This document shows positions 1 to 6,941 of a stretch of DNA of 16,531 bases, one piece after another. The notes beneath the pieces were generated by a model. The model did not search any database, was not told the DNA's origin, and was given only the letters and a program-made list of their open reading frames with translations. The position numbers and the translations under genes were made by a program. The number at the start of each line of letters is the position of its first letter. Within the stretch, counting starts at the first letter, position 1. This DNA comes from JACQFK01 sp035644495 (GTDB lineage Bacteria > Planctomycetota > MHYJ01 > JACPRB01): assembly GCA_035644495.1 (NCBI GenBank), contig DASQOM010000122.1, forward strand, positions 1 through 16,531, read 5' to 3'.

Positions 1-1
1 C

Positions 2-127
2 CTCGGCCACGTCTCCACCCGCCTCGGCGGCGGCGACACCGCCAAGCAGCGCTTCTCCGAGTGCATGTCCCTCGCCCCCGGCACCCTGTGGTCGGTGTAT
101 GCAGGGGACGAGATGCAGAAGCTGTAG
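2..127 (+). CDS. C-terminal fragment of an unidentified protein (cut by window edge)
   Basis: An open frame enters from the left edge and stops at TAG 125-127, giving 41 residues ending in MQKL. It contains LGGGDTAKQRFSECMSLAPGT, a spacing of small and aromatic residues that loosely recalls the last helix pair of a tetratricopeptide repeat, but the piece is too short to assign. Codon use is GC-rich at third positions like the neighbouring genes, which supports real coding. The following 177 bases to the next gene are non-coding. The function is unknown; a TPR-containing protein is a guess. Confidence 0.55.
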   Translation, partial: LGHVSTRLGGGDTAKQRFSECMSLAPGTLWSVYAGDEMQKL

Positions 128-131
128 CCCG

Positions 132-152
132 GAATCACGAATTACGAATCAC
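132..152. repeat. Three tandem 7-bp copies (GAATCAC/GAATTAC/GAATCAC)
   Basis: Directly after the stop of the first gene, three heptamers follow head to tail at 132-138, 139-145 and 146-152, differing by one base. The composition is AT-richer than the surroundings. The rest of spacer 128-304 shows a pyrimidine-rich stretch (about 170-215) and no convincing gene or terminator. Confidence 0.6.
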
Positions 153-304
153 CGATCGTTCCCCAGCAGGGATTCTCCCTCTCTCCTCTTCCTTACCACC
201 GCTCCCGTTCTCGCGCAGCGACGATCGAATTGCAGCTTGGGGCGTGATTCGATTCCCCTAAACCCCGGCTCTTCCGCACAAATCAAGCAGCGGAGGAAGC
301 CGAT

Positions 305-1336
305 ATGCGAACGCTTGCCCGCACCTGCATCCTGATCCTGGCGGCCGGCATCATTCCGGCCTGCGATACGCCCGCCCCGAAGCCGGCTCCGATTCTCGCG
401 CCGAACCCCGGAGCCGGATCCGGCCCCGGCGGCAGCCCGAAGATCCTCGTGTTCGTCGCCTACAATCGCGTCTGGTGGTCGGAATACAAGGTCCTCTACG
501 AAGGCCTCCGCGCGGCGGGATACGACGTCGACGTCCGTAGCAGCGCCACCGGCAGCGCCACGTCTTACCAGACCGACGGCGACGTCCAGTCCTCCGCCAA
601 CAACGTGGCCGGATCCTCTTATGCGGCCTTCCAGGCCGCGTTCGCGTCGGACTTCGGCGCGGCCTGGGACCCGGCGTGGAACAGCCCCGCGGCGATCCCG
701 CTGTCCGGCCGTCTTCAGGATGTCGCCTCGCTCGCCCCCTATGCGGGGCTGGTCGTCGTCGGCGGCGTGGGCGCGGTCGACTACCGCTACGACGGCGTTT
801 ATGCCGACACCGTCGAGGGCGCCCATGTCGATACGGCAGCGGATGTCCAGGCCGCGGCGGAGAAGCTGAACCAGCTCATCGTCGAGGCGCTGCAGACGGA
901 GAAGCCGCTGCTTGCCGAGTGCCATGGCGCGACGATCCCCGTCTTCGCGCGGACGCCCGGCAGCGCCGGGCAGATGCCCGCCCCGGACGCCCTGGGCCGC
1001 AGCGTGCTTCAGGGCCGCTCCTTGACGGGCTTCCCGCTCCATACCGGCGACACGGCCGCAATTTGCGCCGCCTTCGGCGTGACCTTCCTGCAGGACCGGG
1101 TCACCGTGGTCGATGCCCCGGCGACTGCGACGTTCGGCGTCGTCAGCTCCGGGATTGGTACCCGCAGACGGTCGCTTACGCCGCGCGGACCCTCCTCAAT
1201 ATGGTCGGAAGTTATCCGAGCGCGGCGGCGATGGCGTCGACCACGACCGTCCTCATCCTCCACGGCGGGCCCTGCGACCCCAGCAATCCCGAGAACGACA
1301 TCCCAGCGAACTACGGCATGTCGCCGCCGAGCGTGA
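305..1336 (+). CDS. DJ-1/PfpI-like domain of a two-domain lipoprotein (upstream half of a frameshifted gene)
   Basis: ATG 305 is preceded by GGAGG at 292-296 (8 nt spacing). Residues 1-20 look like a lipoprotein signal ending IIPAC, with Cys20 as the likely acylated residue, followed by a Pro/Ala-rich linker. From residue 46 the start KILVFVAY, then a WxE segment, a GYDVDV strand and PLLAECHGA (Cys206-His207), match the class I amidotransferase/DJ-1/PfpI fold with its nucleophile elbow. The homologous reading frame ends near residue 283 (base 1153). The last ~60 residues to the stop at 1334-1336 are Arg/Ser-rich and look like out-of-frame translation. The ThuA-like second half continues in another frame from base 1153 to 2127. 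The intact protein would be about 607 residues, probably anchored to a membrane facing the periplasm. The substrate is unknown; fold confidence is moderate to good. Confidence 0.72.
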   Translation: MRTLARTCILILAAGIIPACDTPAPKPAPILAPNPGAGSGPGGSPKILVFVAYNRVWWSEYKVLYEGLRAAGYDVDVRSSATGSATSYQTDGDVQSSANNVAGSSYAAFQAAFASDFGAAWDPAWNSPAAIPLSGRLQDVASLAPYAGLVVVGGVGAVDYRYDGVYADTVEGAHVDTAADVQAAAEKLNQLIVEALQTEKPLLAECHGATIPVFARTPGSAGQMPAPDALGRSVLQGRSLTGFPLHTGDTAAICAAFGVTFLQDRVTVVDAPATATFGVVSSGIGTRRRSLTPRGPSSIWSEVIRARRRWRRPRPSSSSTAGPATPAIPRTTSQRTTACRRRA

Positions 1337-2127
1337 TCCCGGTCGACTACCTCGATCTGAGCGCGCTGCTGAATGCGGACTCGCCGCAGGATGCGTACTC
1401 GTTCAGCGTCTCCGACGTGAACCTGCTGGACGGCGCGCTGCCGTTCAATCTCTCCAGCAGCGCGTCCGTGCTGGCCTACTTTTCGACGTTCGACGTGGTC
1501 CTGGTCTTCAAGCACTGGAGCACGTCGTTTCCGGACGCGTTGCAGTCGGCGCTGCGGGACTATGCCGACGCGGGCGGCGGCGTGGTCGCGCTGCATCACG
1601 CGCTCTACAACGCCGCGAGCGGGAAGAACATCCTCTGCCGCGACCTCTTCGGCGCCGAGTCCGCGGCGGCCGGCTGGTCCGCGCGCCCGCCCGACAACGG
1701 CCCGTATGGCCTGCTCAGCACCAACTACGGCCACTTCGTCTCGACCTTCGGCGTGACGTACGGGGCGGCGTCGGTGACGCCTCCTGCGGGCTTCCCGGCG
1801 GGCCCGGTTCCGGCGAATCCCGGTGCGGCGGGCTATCCTGCGTTCTCGATCACGGACGAGATCTACAACAACACCGCTTTCACCGGAACGCCGTCGTTCG
1901 GCCGCGGCGTCGGGCAGATCCAGCTGCTCTTCGCCAACGACTATGTCGCATCCCCCGGCCAGGTGCACACGTCGGGCTTCGTGAAGCGGTACGACGGGAA
2001 CGGCGACGGCACCGCGGGACGGCTCGTCTTCCTGCAGCCCGGGGAGCGCGTCCAGAACATGCAGACGAACGCCCCCTACGGCCAGATCGTCCGGAATGCC
2101 CTCGTCTGGGCGGCGCAGCGCGATTAG
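1201..2127 (+). CDS. ThuA-like domain (downstream half of the frameshifted lipoprotein gene)
   Basis: This frame has coherent sequence from base 1153 (DWYPQTVAYAARTLLNMV) although its first ATG is at 1201 and has no ribosome site, so it is the continuation of the gene starting at 305. The sequence TTTVLILHGG opens a second Rossmann-like domain. FDVVLVFKHW, ALRDYADAGGGVVALHHAL and a late GxxRNALVWA segment match the ThuA-like family (trehalose-utilisation/class I amidotransferase-like fold), in which a His sits in the GGGVVxLHHA strand-loop. ThuA-like proteins bind or process sugars, but the substrate here cannot be read from sequence. The stop TAG 2125-2127 overlaps the stop of the convergent hydrolase gene by 4 bases. 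One extra G in the GGG run at 1151-1153 would join both halves into one protein. Confidence 0.68.
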   Translation: MVGSYPSAAAMASTTTVLILHGGPCDPSNPENDIPANYGMSPPSVIPVDYLDLSALLNADSPQDAYSFSVSDVNLLDGALPFNLSSSASVLAYFSTFDVVLVFKHWSTSFPDALQSALRDYADAGGGVVALHHALYNAASGKNILCRDLFGAESAAAGWSARPPDNGPYGLLSTNYGHFVSTFGVTYGAASVTPPAGFPAGPVPANPGAAGYPAFSITDEIYNNTAFTGTPSFGRGVGQIQLLFANDYVASPGQVHTSGFVKRYDGNGDGTAGRLVFLQPGERVQNMQTNAPYGQIVRNALVWAAQRD

Positions 2128-3008
2128 TGCGCGGGCGCCGGGGTGAGGAAGCTGTCGAGGATGCGGTTGAACTCCTCGGGCCGCTCGACCATCGGCACGT
2201 GTCCGGAGTCGGTGATGAGCTCCCGGCGGTGCGCCGGAACAAGCGTGTACTGGTCGGGGGCCACGAGCAGGTCCCGGTCGGTGCCGACGGCCAGCGTCTC
2301 GACGGCCAGCGCCGACAGCTTCGGGCGCAGGTCGATCTTCGCGCCGGAAATCAGCAGGTCCACCGTGGACTGATACGAGCCGCGGATCATGTCGCGCGAC
2401 AGCTCGTCGTCATAGCGCTGGATATAGGAGAAATCGCGCGTCACCCAGCGGCGGACCGGGGTGATGCGGCTCCCCCAGTAGAGCAGCCAGCGGATGCCGG
2501 GCGTCATGCTGAACCGGGTGCGGTCGTTGAAGGCCGTGGCGCCGACCACCAGCGGGTTGACCACCGCCAGCTTGTTCAGCCGTTCCGGATGCGACAGGGC
2601 ATACTGCAGCCCGATCGTCGCGCCCATCGAGTGCGAGACCAGCACTACGCGGTCCAGGTGCAGCGAATCCAGGAACTTGCCCAGCCAGTCGGACAGGGCC
2701 TCGATCGAATAGTCGCGCCGGGGCTTTTCGGAAAGGCCGAAGCCGACGAGGTCGGGCGCGATGACGCGCCAGCGGGGGGCGAAGGCCGAGTAGCAGTACT
2801 TCCAGAATTTGTGCGACGCGCCCCAGCCGTGGAGCAGCACCAGGGGCGGGAGCGCCAGGCGGCCCTGCTGCGCGTAGGCGACTTCGGCGCCGTCCACCGA
2901 GACGCTCAGCAGGTCGAATTCGTGGGACTCGCGGGTGACGATCGGCAGCGGCGGCAGCCGGTCCGACAGCCCGAACACCCGGTCTTCTGTTTTTCCCGTC
3001 GCGTGCAT
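2124..3008 (-). CDS. Alpha/beta-fold hydrolase
   Basis: 294 residues with the full alpha/beta-hydrolase layout: oxyanion motif LLHGWG (His60-Gly63), the APDLVGFGLSEKP segment, nucleophile elbow SHSMG (Ser127), acid in VGTDRDLLVAP (probably Asp246) and the catalytic His in TDSGHVPMVERPEEF (His270). Residues 150-215 form a lid-like cap. This is the epoxide hydrolase/haloperoxidase/esterase-like group; the substrate is not predictable. There is no clear signal peptide, so it is probably cytoplasmic. The start ATG 3008 is the first after an in-frame TAG and has no SD. Instead, TTGAGA-17-TAGACT lies immediately upstream, placing the predicted transcript start at the ATG itself. It is divergent from the M20 peptidase gene and convergent with the ThuA-like gene, with overlapping stops. 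Confidence 0.9.
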   Translation of the reverse strand: MHATGKTEDRVFGLSDRLPPLPIVTRESHEFDLLSVSVDGAEVAYAQQGRLALPPLVLLHGWGASHKFWKYCYSAFAPRWRVIAPDLVGFGLSEKPRRDYSIEALSDWLGKFLDSLHLDRVVLVSHSMGATIGLQYALSHPERLNKLAVVNPLVVGATAFNDRTRFSMTPGIRWLLYWGSRITPVRRWVTRDFSYIQRYDDELSRDMIRGSYQSTVDLLISGAKIDLRPKLSALAVETLAVGTDRDLLVAPDQYTLVPAHRRELITDSGHVPMVERPEEFNRILDSFLTPAPAH

Positions 3009-3050
3009 GGGTGAAGTCTATTCGAGAATGCCCTCCGTCTCAATATATTG
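3009..3050 (-). promoter_or_regulatory. Predicted leaderless promoter of the hydrolase gene, overlapping a 10-bp palindrome
   Basis: On the minus strand TTGAGA (3043-3038, 5/6 to the -35 consensus), a 17-base spacer and TAGACT (3020-3015, 4/6 to the -10 consensus) precede ATG 3008 by 6 bases, so position +1 falls on the A of ATG. The perfect palindrome CAATATATTG (3041-3050) overlaps the -35 element and also supplies TATATT (3044-3049) as a possible -10 for the divergent M20 gene. It could be an operator; no regulator is identifiable. Confidence 0.45.
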
Positions 3051-3078
3051 GGTGTAAAGATTCGGAGGAGCGTTCCGG

Positions 3079-4557
3079 ATGCGGTGGGCGGGCCTGACGG
3101 CGATCCTGGTTCTCGGTTCCTGCGCTCCGCTTCCCCGCGGGGTCGCGATCCGCCCCGACTTCGACCGCGACGCGCAGGAGGCCGTCGATCTGCTCCGCGA
3201 GCTCCTGCGCTTCGATACGATCAATCCGCCGCAGCCGGGCTCGGCCAAGTCCAACGCGAACGAGACGGCCCTGCTCCGGCACGTCCGGAGCGTGCTCGCC
3301 TCAGACGGGATCGCGTCCGAGATCTACGAGTCCGAGCCCGGCCGCGGCAACCTCGTCGCGCGCGTGGCCGGCAGCGGCGAGCGCCGGCCGATCCTGCTGA
3401 TGGCCCATGTCGACGTCGTCAACGTCGACCGTTCCCAGTGGGAGGTCGATCCCTTGTCAGGGGAGCTGCGGGACGGCTTCATCTGGGGCCGCGGGGCGCT
3501 CGACGACAAGGACGACGCCGCGGTGTTCGTCCAGACCCTGCGTGCGCTGAAGCGGAGCGGGACGCGGCTGTCGCGCGACGTGATCCTGATGCTGAACGCC
3601 GACGAGGAGTCGAGCGGGCGCTTCGGCGCTCGCTGGATGGCGGAGCATCATGGGGACAGGATCGACTGCGAGTTCGTGCTCTCCGAAGGCGGCAGCGCGT
3701 TGCTCGGGGACTCCGGCGTCGTGCAGTATGGATTCGAAACCGCGGAAAAGGTCTACAACGACTTCCGCCTGTTCATCCCGGGCGAGAGCGGGCACAGCTC
3801 GGTGCCCGTGCAGCGCAACGCCGTCTACGAGGCGGGGCGCATCCTGGCGAAGCTCGAAACGTACCAGACGCCGCTGCGCCTGATCGAAACCACCCGCGCC
3901 TCCTTCGACGGCCTGGGCACCGCGCCGCGCGGCGTCGTCTGGGGCCAGGAGTACCTGAAGAAAACCGCCGCGGGCGACATGGACGCGGCCGCCCACCTGG
4001 CGCAGAACCCCCGCTTCAACGCCCAGCTGCGCTCGACGTTCGTGCCGACGATCGTCCGGGGCGGCATCCGCGAGAACGTGCTGCCGCCGGACGTGGAGAT
4101 CAACTTCAATGCGCGGCTGCTGCCCGGCGACTCGATCGACGACCTGATCGCCGCGCTGATGGCCCATGCCGGCGTCGCGAAGTACCAGCTCGTCGAAGGC
4201 GAGGCGGCGGTGGAGCAGTGGAAGCGTCAGCGGAAGGGCGGGGACGTCGGCGTTTTCCTGGTGGACCGCGGGATCGACGCCCCGCCGTCGTCGCTGGACA
4301 CCGACCTCTATCGCGCGCTGGTGCTGACGGCGCGCCGGATTTCGCCGGCGGCGGTGGTCATTCCGCGGATGAGCGCCGGAGCGACGGACCTCCGCTTCTT
4401 CCGCCTGAAGGGCGTGCAAGGCTACGGGATCAGTCCGTGCCCGGTGGGCGAGGCCGAGGAATCCACGCCGCACCACCACAACGAGCGGATCCGGGTCGAC
4501 AGCGTGAAGCAGGGCCTGCGGTTCATGCTGGAGCTGGCGGCGGAGATCGGGAAGTAA
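3079..4557 (+). CDS. M20-family metallopeptidase, predicted lipoprotein
   Basis: 492 residues. ATG 3079 follows GGAGG at 3064-3068. A short hydrophobic leader ends in LGSC (12-15), a lipobox with Cys15, so the enzyme is probably anchored and periplasmic. The M20/M28 zinc-peptidase motifs are in order: LLMAHVDVV (His110, Asp112), GRGALDDKD (Asp142 bridging metal), NADEESSG (Glu176 general base, Glu177 ligand), LSEGG (Glu203) and PHHHNERI (His465). A dimerisation domain is expected at about residues 220-340 and contains the usual GESGHSSVP turn. All metal ligands and the catalytic Glu are present, so it should be active. Relatives are di-/carboxypeptidases or amidohydrolases on N-acyl amino acids; the exact substrate is open. 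The gene stands alone, closed by the hairpin at 4567-4612. Confidence 0.92.
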   Translation: MRWAGLTAILVLGSCAPLPRGVAIRPDFDRDAQEAVDLLRELLRFDTINPPQPGSAKSNANETALLRHVRSVLASDGIASEIYESEPGRGNLVARVAGSGERRPILLMAHVDVVNVDRSQWEVDPLSGELRDGFIWGRGALDDKDDAAVFVQTLRALKRSGTRLSRDVILMLNADEESSGRFGARWMAEHHGDRIDCEFVLSEGGSALLGDSGVVQYGFETAEKVYNDFRLFIPGESGHSSVPVQRNAVYEAGRILAKLETYQTPLRLIETTRASFDGLGTAPRGVVWGQEYLKKTAAGDMDAAAHLAQNPRFNAQLRSTFVPTIVRGGIRENVLPPDVEINFNARLLPGDSIDDLIAALMAHAGVAKYQLVEGEAAVEQWKRQRKGGDVGVFLVDRGIDAPPSSLDTDLYRALVLTARRISPAAVVIPRMSAGATDLRFFRLKGVQGYGISPCPVGEAEESTPHHHNERIRVDSVKQGLRFMLELAAEIGK

Positions 4558-4566
4558 GGGGGGAAA

Positions 4567-4612
4567 CCGGGGCTTCCGGGCGCCGAAGATAGCAGACGCC
4601 CGGAAGCTCCGG
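4567..4612. terminator. Bidirectional hairpin between convergent genes
   Basis: Arms 4567-4582 and 4597-4612 pair over 16 bp with a single G-U wobble and a 14-nt loop, lying between the stop of the M20 gene (4557) and the stop of the small membrane-protein gene (4619). On the minus strand the stem is followed by TTTCCCCC; on the plus strand there is no good T run. It is a plausible intrinsic or hairpin terminator serving both genes. Confidence 0.65.
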
Positions 4613-4618
4613 CCGAAA

Positions 4619-4924
4619 TTACAAACCGAATCGCAGGAGGATATACCCCGCCAGGACCACGTAGAGGGCGAGGCTGCCGTTGAAGAACGTGGCGGCGACG
4701 AGGGCGACCTTGCCCTCGGCGGGATAGGCCTGGCCCATGCGGACGCGGAGCCAGTTGGAGAAGCCGGTCACGAGGCCGACGACGAACGCGATGCCCGCGG
4801 GGATGAGGAGATAGGCGCCCGCGAGCAGGCCGGCCAGGATGAAGAAGAGGCCGCAACCCGCGAGAAGCAGGGCGCCGCGGGAGGACACCGGCGGCAGGCG
4901 CCGCAGAATGGTGGTTTCCATCAT
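4619..4924 (-). CDS. Small three-helix membrane protein
   Basis: 101 residues. After a short cytosolic-looking head (METTILRRLPPVSSRG) come hydrophobic stretches at about 18-36, 38-57 and 73-98, with RVRMGQAYPAEGK between the second and third. The Arg/Lys content of that loop and of the N-terminus suggests both face the cytoplasm. ATG 4922-4924 has GAGG at 4933-4936 on the minus strand, 8 bases away; the next codon is also ATG. No family is recognised and no function is proposed. It is transcribed alone, divergent from the cysH-type gene. Confidence 0.72.
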   Translation of the reverse strand: MMETTILRRLPPVSSRGALLLAGCGLFFILAGLLAGAYLLIPAGIAFVVGLVTGFSNWLRVRMGQAYPAEGKVALVAATFFNGSLALYVVLAGYILLRFGL

Positions 4925-4994
4925 CGCCTTATCCTCAACGTCTCTCTCTGGAATATCATCGACAATTCCCGCGTCCTTCTTTCACGATTCGCGC

Positions 4995-5023
4995 TGGACG
5001 AGGTTCCCGGATCGTGCTATACG
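4995..5023 (+). promoter_or_regulatory. Predicted sigma70-like promoter of the APS reductase gene
   Basis: TGGACG (4995-5000, 4/6), an exact 17-base spacer and TATACG (5018-5023, 4/6) precede the gene. The expected transcription start (about 5030) falls beside ATG 5031, so this could drive a leaderless mRNA. There is no SD in the right place for either ATG 5025 or ATG 5031. Confidence 0.4.
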
Positions 5024-5024
5024 G

Positions 5025-5765
5025 ATGCCGATGACGAACGTCCCCGGAAAACGGCTGTCGAAAGAGGAGGCCGCCGAGGCCGACCGCAAGCTCGAGCAGG
5101 CCTCCCCCCAGGAGGTCCTGACGTGGGCCCTCTCGACCTTCGGCCGCGGGATCGCCCTGGCGTGGAGCGGCGCCGAGGACGTCGCCGTGCTCGACATGAT
5201 GCACCGCATCGACCCCCGGGCGACGCGGGTGTTCACCCTCGACACCGGCCGCCTCAACCCCGAGACCTACGAGCTGATCGACGAGGTCCAGAGCCGCTAC
5301 AAGATCCCGATCGAGATCCAGTTTCCCGACGCAGCCGCGGTGCAGAAGATGGTCGGCGAGAAGGGGATCAATCTGTTCTACCGCTCGCTCGACAACCGCA
5401 AGGAGTGCTGCGGCGTCCGCAAGGTCGAGCCGCTGAACCGCATGCTGAAGTCGCTCGACGGCTGGATCACGGGACTGAGGCGGACCCAGGCGGTGACGCG
5501 CGGGAAGTTGTCGAAAGTCGAGATCGACTTCGGCCACGACAAGATCGTGAAGCTGAACCCGCTCGCCGACTGGACGACGGAGCAGGTCTTCGACTACCTG
5601 AAGGCTCAGAAAGTCCCGACGAACAAGTTGCACGCGATGGGGTATCCGTCCATTGGCTGCGCCCCCTGCACCCGGGCGGTGAAGCCGGGCGAGGACGAGC
5701 GCGCAGGCCGCTGGTGGTGGGAGAACCCCGAGTCGAAGGAGTGCGGGCTGCATCCGACGCCATAG
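5025..5765 (+). CDS. cysH: Adenylyl-sulfate (APS) reductase, [4Fe-4S] CysH type
   Basis: 246 residues from ATG 5025 (244 from ATG 5031). The enzyme reduces activated sulfate to sulfite with thioredoxin-type electrons in cytoplasmic sulfate assimilation. Visible motifs are the PP-loop-like AWSGAEDVAVLDM (47-59), LDTGRLNPETYEL, RKECCGVRKVEPL (Cys128, Cys129), ITGLRRTQ, LADWT, GYPSIGCAPCTR (Cys212, Cys215) and the C-terminal ESKECGLH with catalytic Cys240. The Cys-Cys/Cys-x-x-Cys set binds the [4Fe-4S] cluster that marks plant/bacterial APS reductases and is absent from PAPS-only enzymes, so EC 1.8.4.10 is the better call. The open frame runs further upstream to 4839, but that part overlaps the divergent membrane-protein gene and is not family-like. 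No other sulfur-assimilation gene is in the window. Confidence 0.93.
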   Translation: MPMTNVPGKRLSKEEAAEADRKLEQASPQEVLTWALSTFGRGIALAWSGAEDVAVLDMMHRIDPRATRVFTLDTGRLNPETYELIDEVQSRYKIPIEIQFPDAAAVQKMVGEKGINLFYRSLDNRKECCGVRKVEPLNRMLKSLDGWITGLRRTQAVTRGKLSKVEIDFGHDKIVKLNPLADWTTEQVFDYLKAQKVPTNKLHAMGYPSIGCAPCTRAVKPGEDERAGRWWWENPESKECGLHPTP

Positions 5766-5766
5766 T

Positions 5767-5780
5767 AGGCATCAGGCATC
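5767..5780. repeat. Two tandem AGGCATC heptamers
   Basis: AGGCATC occurs twice head to tail (5767-5773, 5774-5780) directly after the cysH-type stop codon, in the 45-base spacer between convergent genes. No convincing terminator hairpin is visible in this spacer. Confidence 0.5.
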
Positions 5781-5810
5781 CGGAGAAGAGGGTGCCGCCC
5801 TGCAACGGGG

Positions 5811-6278
5811 TCACTTCGAGAGTTCGTCGATCGCGCGCTGAATCAGTTCCTCCGGTGTTGGAGAGGGGTCCGGAGGCGTCGTGGACATCCTGTAGAGCAT
5901 CCAGAGATTGCCCTTCCATTCCCCGACTCCATCCCAGTATTCAATGGGCAGGCAGCGGACTTTCTGGGGGTCCTCGGGGGGATGCACTGCGCCGGTGATC
6001 GGATAGAATCCTTGGGTTTCGCCGGACCAGAAGTCATTGACGCGGCGCCACTCCCGATCGCCGGCGCGGGCGTCAGGCATGGCTTCCGTCACCGATGTCG
6101 TCCTGTAGAGATCGCTCAGACTCGGCCAACTGTCGTCGTCGCTGGAAGACCGATCGTTCCCGACCGTGACGCCGACCACCTCTGAAATCACCGCCTCTCC
6201 GAGGATCGCGGTGTACGCGATGGCCAGGAATCCGGTGAGCGCCCGGAGCCGGAGCGGTTTCAGTCGAACTTGGACCAT
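5811..6278 (-). CDS. Membrane-anchored or secreted protein, diverged FWxG..G.Y paralog
   Basis: 155 residues. A basic head (VRLKPLRLRALTG) and a hydrophobic stretch at about 14-39 predict an uncleaved anchor or signal; an acidic Ser/Asp segment follows (43-50). Residues 60-93 (TTSVTEA...DREWRRVNDFWSGETQGFYPI) align with residues 45-77 of the next gene upstream (DRDGDGVPQFWRGDIAGLYTL), so the two are probably distant paralogs. The C-terminal third (IEYWDGVGEWKGNLWMLYRM) is Trp-rich. Start ATG 6278 lies 19 bases inside the upstream gene, with GGAG at 6290-6293 as a weak SD, indicating translational coupling. The function is unknown. Confidence 0.68.
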   Translation of the reverse strand: MVQVRLKPLRLRALTGFLAIAYTAILGEAVISEVVGVTVGNDRSSSDDDSWPSLSDLYRTTSVTEAMPDARAGDREWRRVNDFWSGETQGFYPITGAVHPPEDPQKVRCLPIEYWDGVGEWKGNLWMLYRMSTTPPDPSPTPEELIQRAIDELSK

Positions 6279-6826
6279 CGGGTCTTCAGCTCCGATTCGG
6301 TGGGGAAGACGACCACGCCCCGCCCGTGGCCCAGGTCGGCGCGGTAGACGGTGTTGTTCTCGTCGACGACATAGGTGTACTTGCCGCTCGTGGGATAGCG
6401 GGCGGGGTGCGCCTCCGCTGCGAAGCGCGCGGCGGCATCGAGGGTGCGCTCGTCGGTGTGGCGGAGGGCCCGGAACCAGTATCCGGCCTTCGCCTCGGGA
6501 ACGCCATAAGGGCTGAGGTTCGTCACCGGCCGCTCATCGGCGCAGGCCAACGAAAGCTCGATCAGCTTGATCGCGGGCCCGCCTCCCAGCGGCGTGAGGG
6601 TGTACAGGCCCGCGATGTCGCCCCGCCAGAACTGCGGCACCCCATCCCCGTCCCGATCGTTGGCGCGGAAATCCGCCTGCGCGGAGGTGATCGTCTTGAG
6701 GATGGTCGACGCATTTCGCTCGCAACACCCGTGGGAGGAACCCGGACCGATGGCGTTTCCGATAGGGGCCAGCGCGAGCACGGACAGAAAGAGCGCCAGG
6801 CCGATCCAGTAGGGCCGCGTGTTCAC
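6260..6826 (-). CDS. Secreted protein with ASTILKTITSAQADF / FWRGDIAGLY motif
   Basis: 188 residues. The first 26 form a classical signal peptide (ALFLSVLALAPIGNAIG). The mature part has NASTILKTITSAQADFRAND followed by DRDGDGVPQFWRGDIAGLYTL (57-77), then KAGYWFRALRHTD and a C-terminal GKYTYVVDENNTVYRADLG ending TRWSKFD. This pattern is one I associate with prepilin-derived or DUF2950-like extracellular proteins of Planctomycetota and relatives; the association is from memory. The DRDGDG string could be a Ca-binding loop. Here it has an export signal but no prepilin leader. The start is GTG 6824-6826; there is no SD and no alternative start before an upstream in-frame stop. The stop region overlaps the next gene by 19 bases. 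Cys34-Cys35 is a vicinal pair of unknown role. Confidence 0.75.
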   Translation of the reverse strand: MNTRPYWIGLALFLSVLALAPIGNAIGPGSSHGCCERNASTILKTITSAQADFRANDRDGDGVPQFWRGDIAGLYTLTPLGGGPAIKLIELSLACADERPVTNLSPYGVPEAKAGYWFRALRHTDERTLDAAARFAAEAHPARYPTSGKYTYVVDENNTVYRADLGHGRGVVVFPTESELKTRWSKFD

Positions 6827-6886
6827 CGGAGGGAGGAAAGCAAACGGCGTGCCGGAGCTTCAGGGGGAGGATCTGTGTTGACGGAC

Positions 6887-6928
6887 AAAAAGCGTCGACA
6901 CTCTCCGGCGGCGTGCCGGAGAGTGTCG
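6887..6928 (-). terminator. Rho-independent terminator of the beta-oxidation/hcp operon
   Basis: A perfect 14-bp stem (6896-6909 with 6915-6928) with a 5-nt loop lies 13 bases past the hcp stop codon. Reading on the minus strand it is followed by ACGC and then five T (6891-6887). This is a strong intrinsic terminator and marks the end of the minus-strand unit that begins at padR. Confidence 0.85.
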
Positions 6929-6941
6929 GACGCGAGCGGCC

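Noticed and set aside
1148..1160. Programmed -1 ribosomal frameshift in the DJ-1/ThuA gene
   Set aside because: No X XXY YYZ slippery heptamer, no SD-like stimulator and no strong downstream hairpin seen; error or mutation is simpler.
4839..5024. Upstream extension of the APS reductase frame to ATG 4839
   Set aside because: It overlaps the divergent membrane-protein gene and its SD, and family members begin close to the MTNVPG region.
5766..5810. Terminator for cysH in the convergent spacer
   Set aside because: Only a 3-4 bp CCC...GGG pairing with no T run is visible; not supportable.
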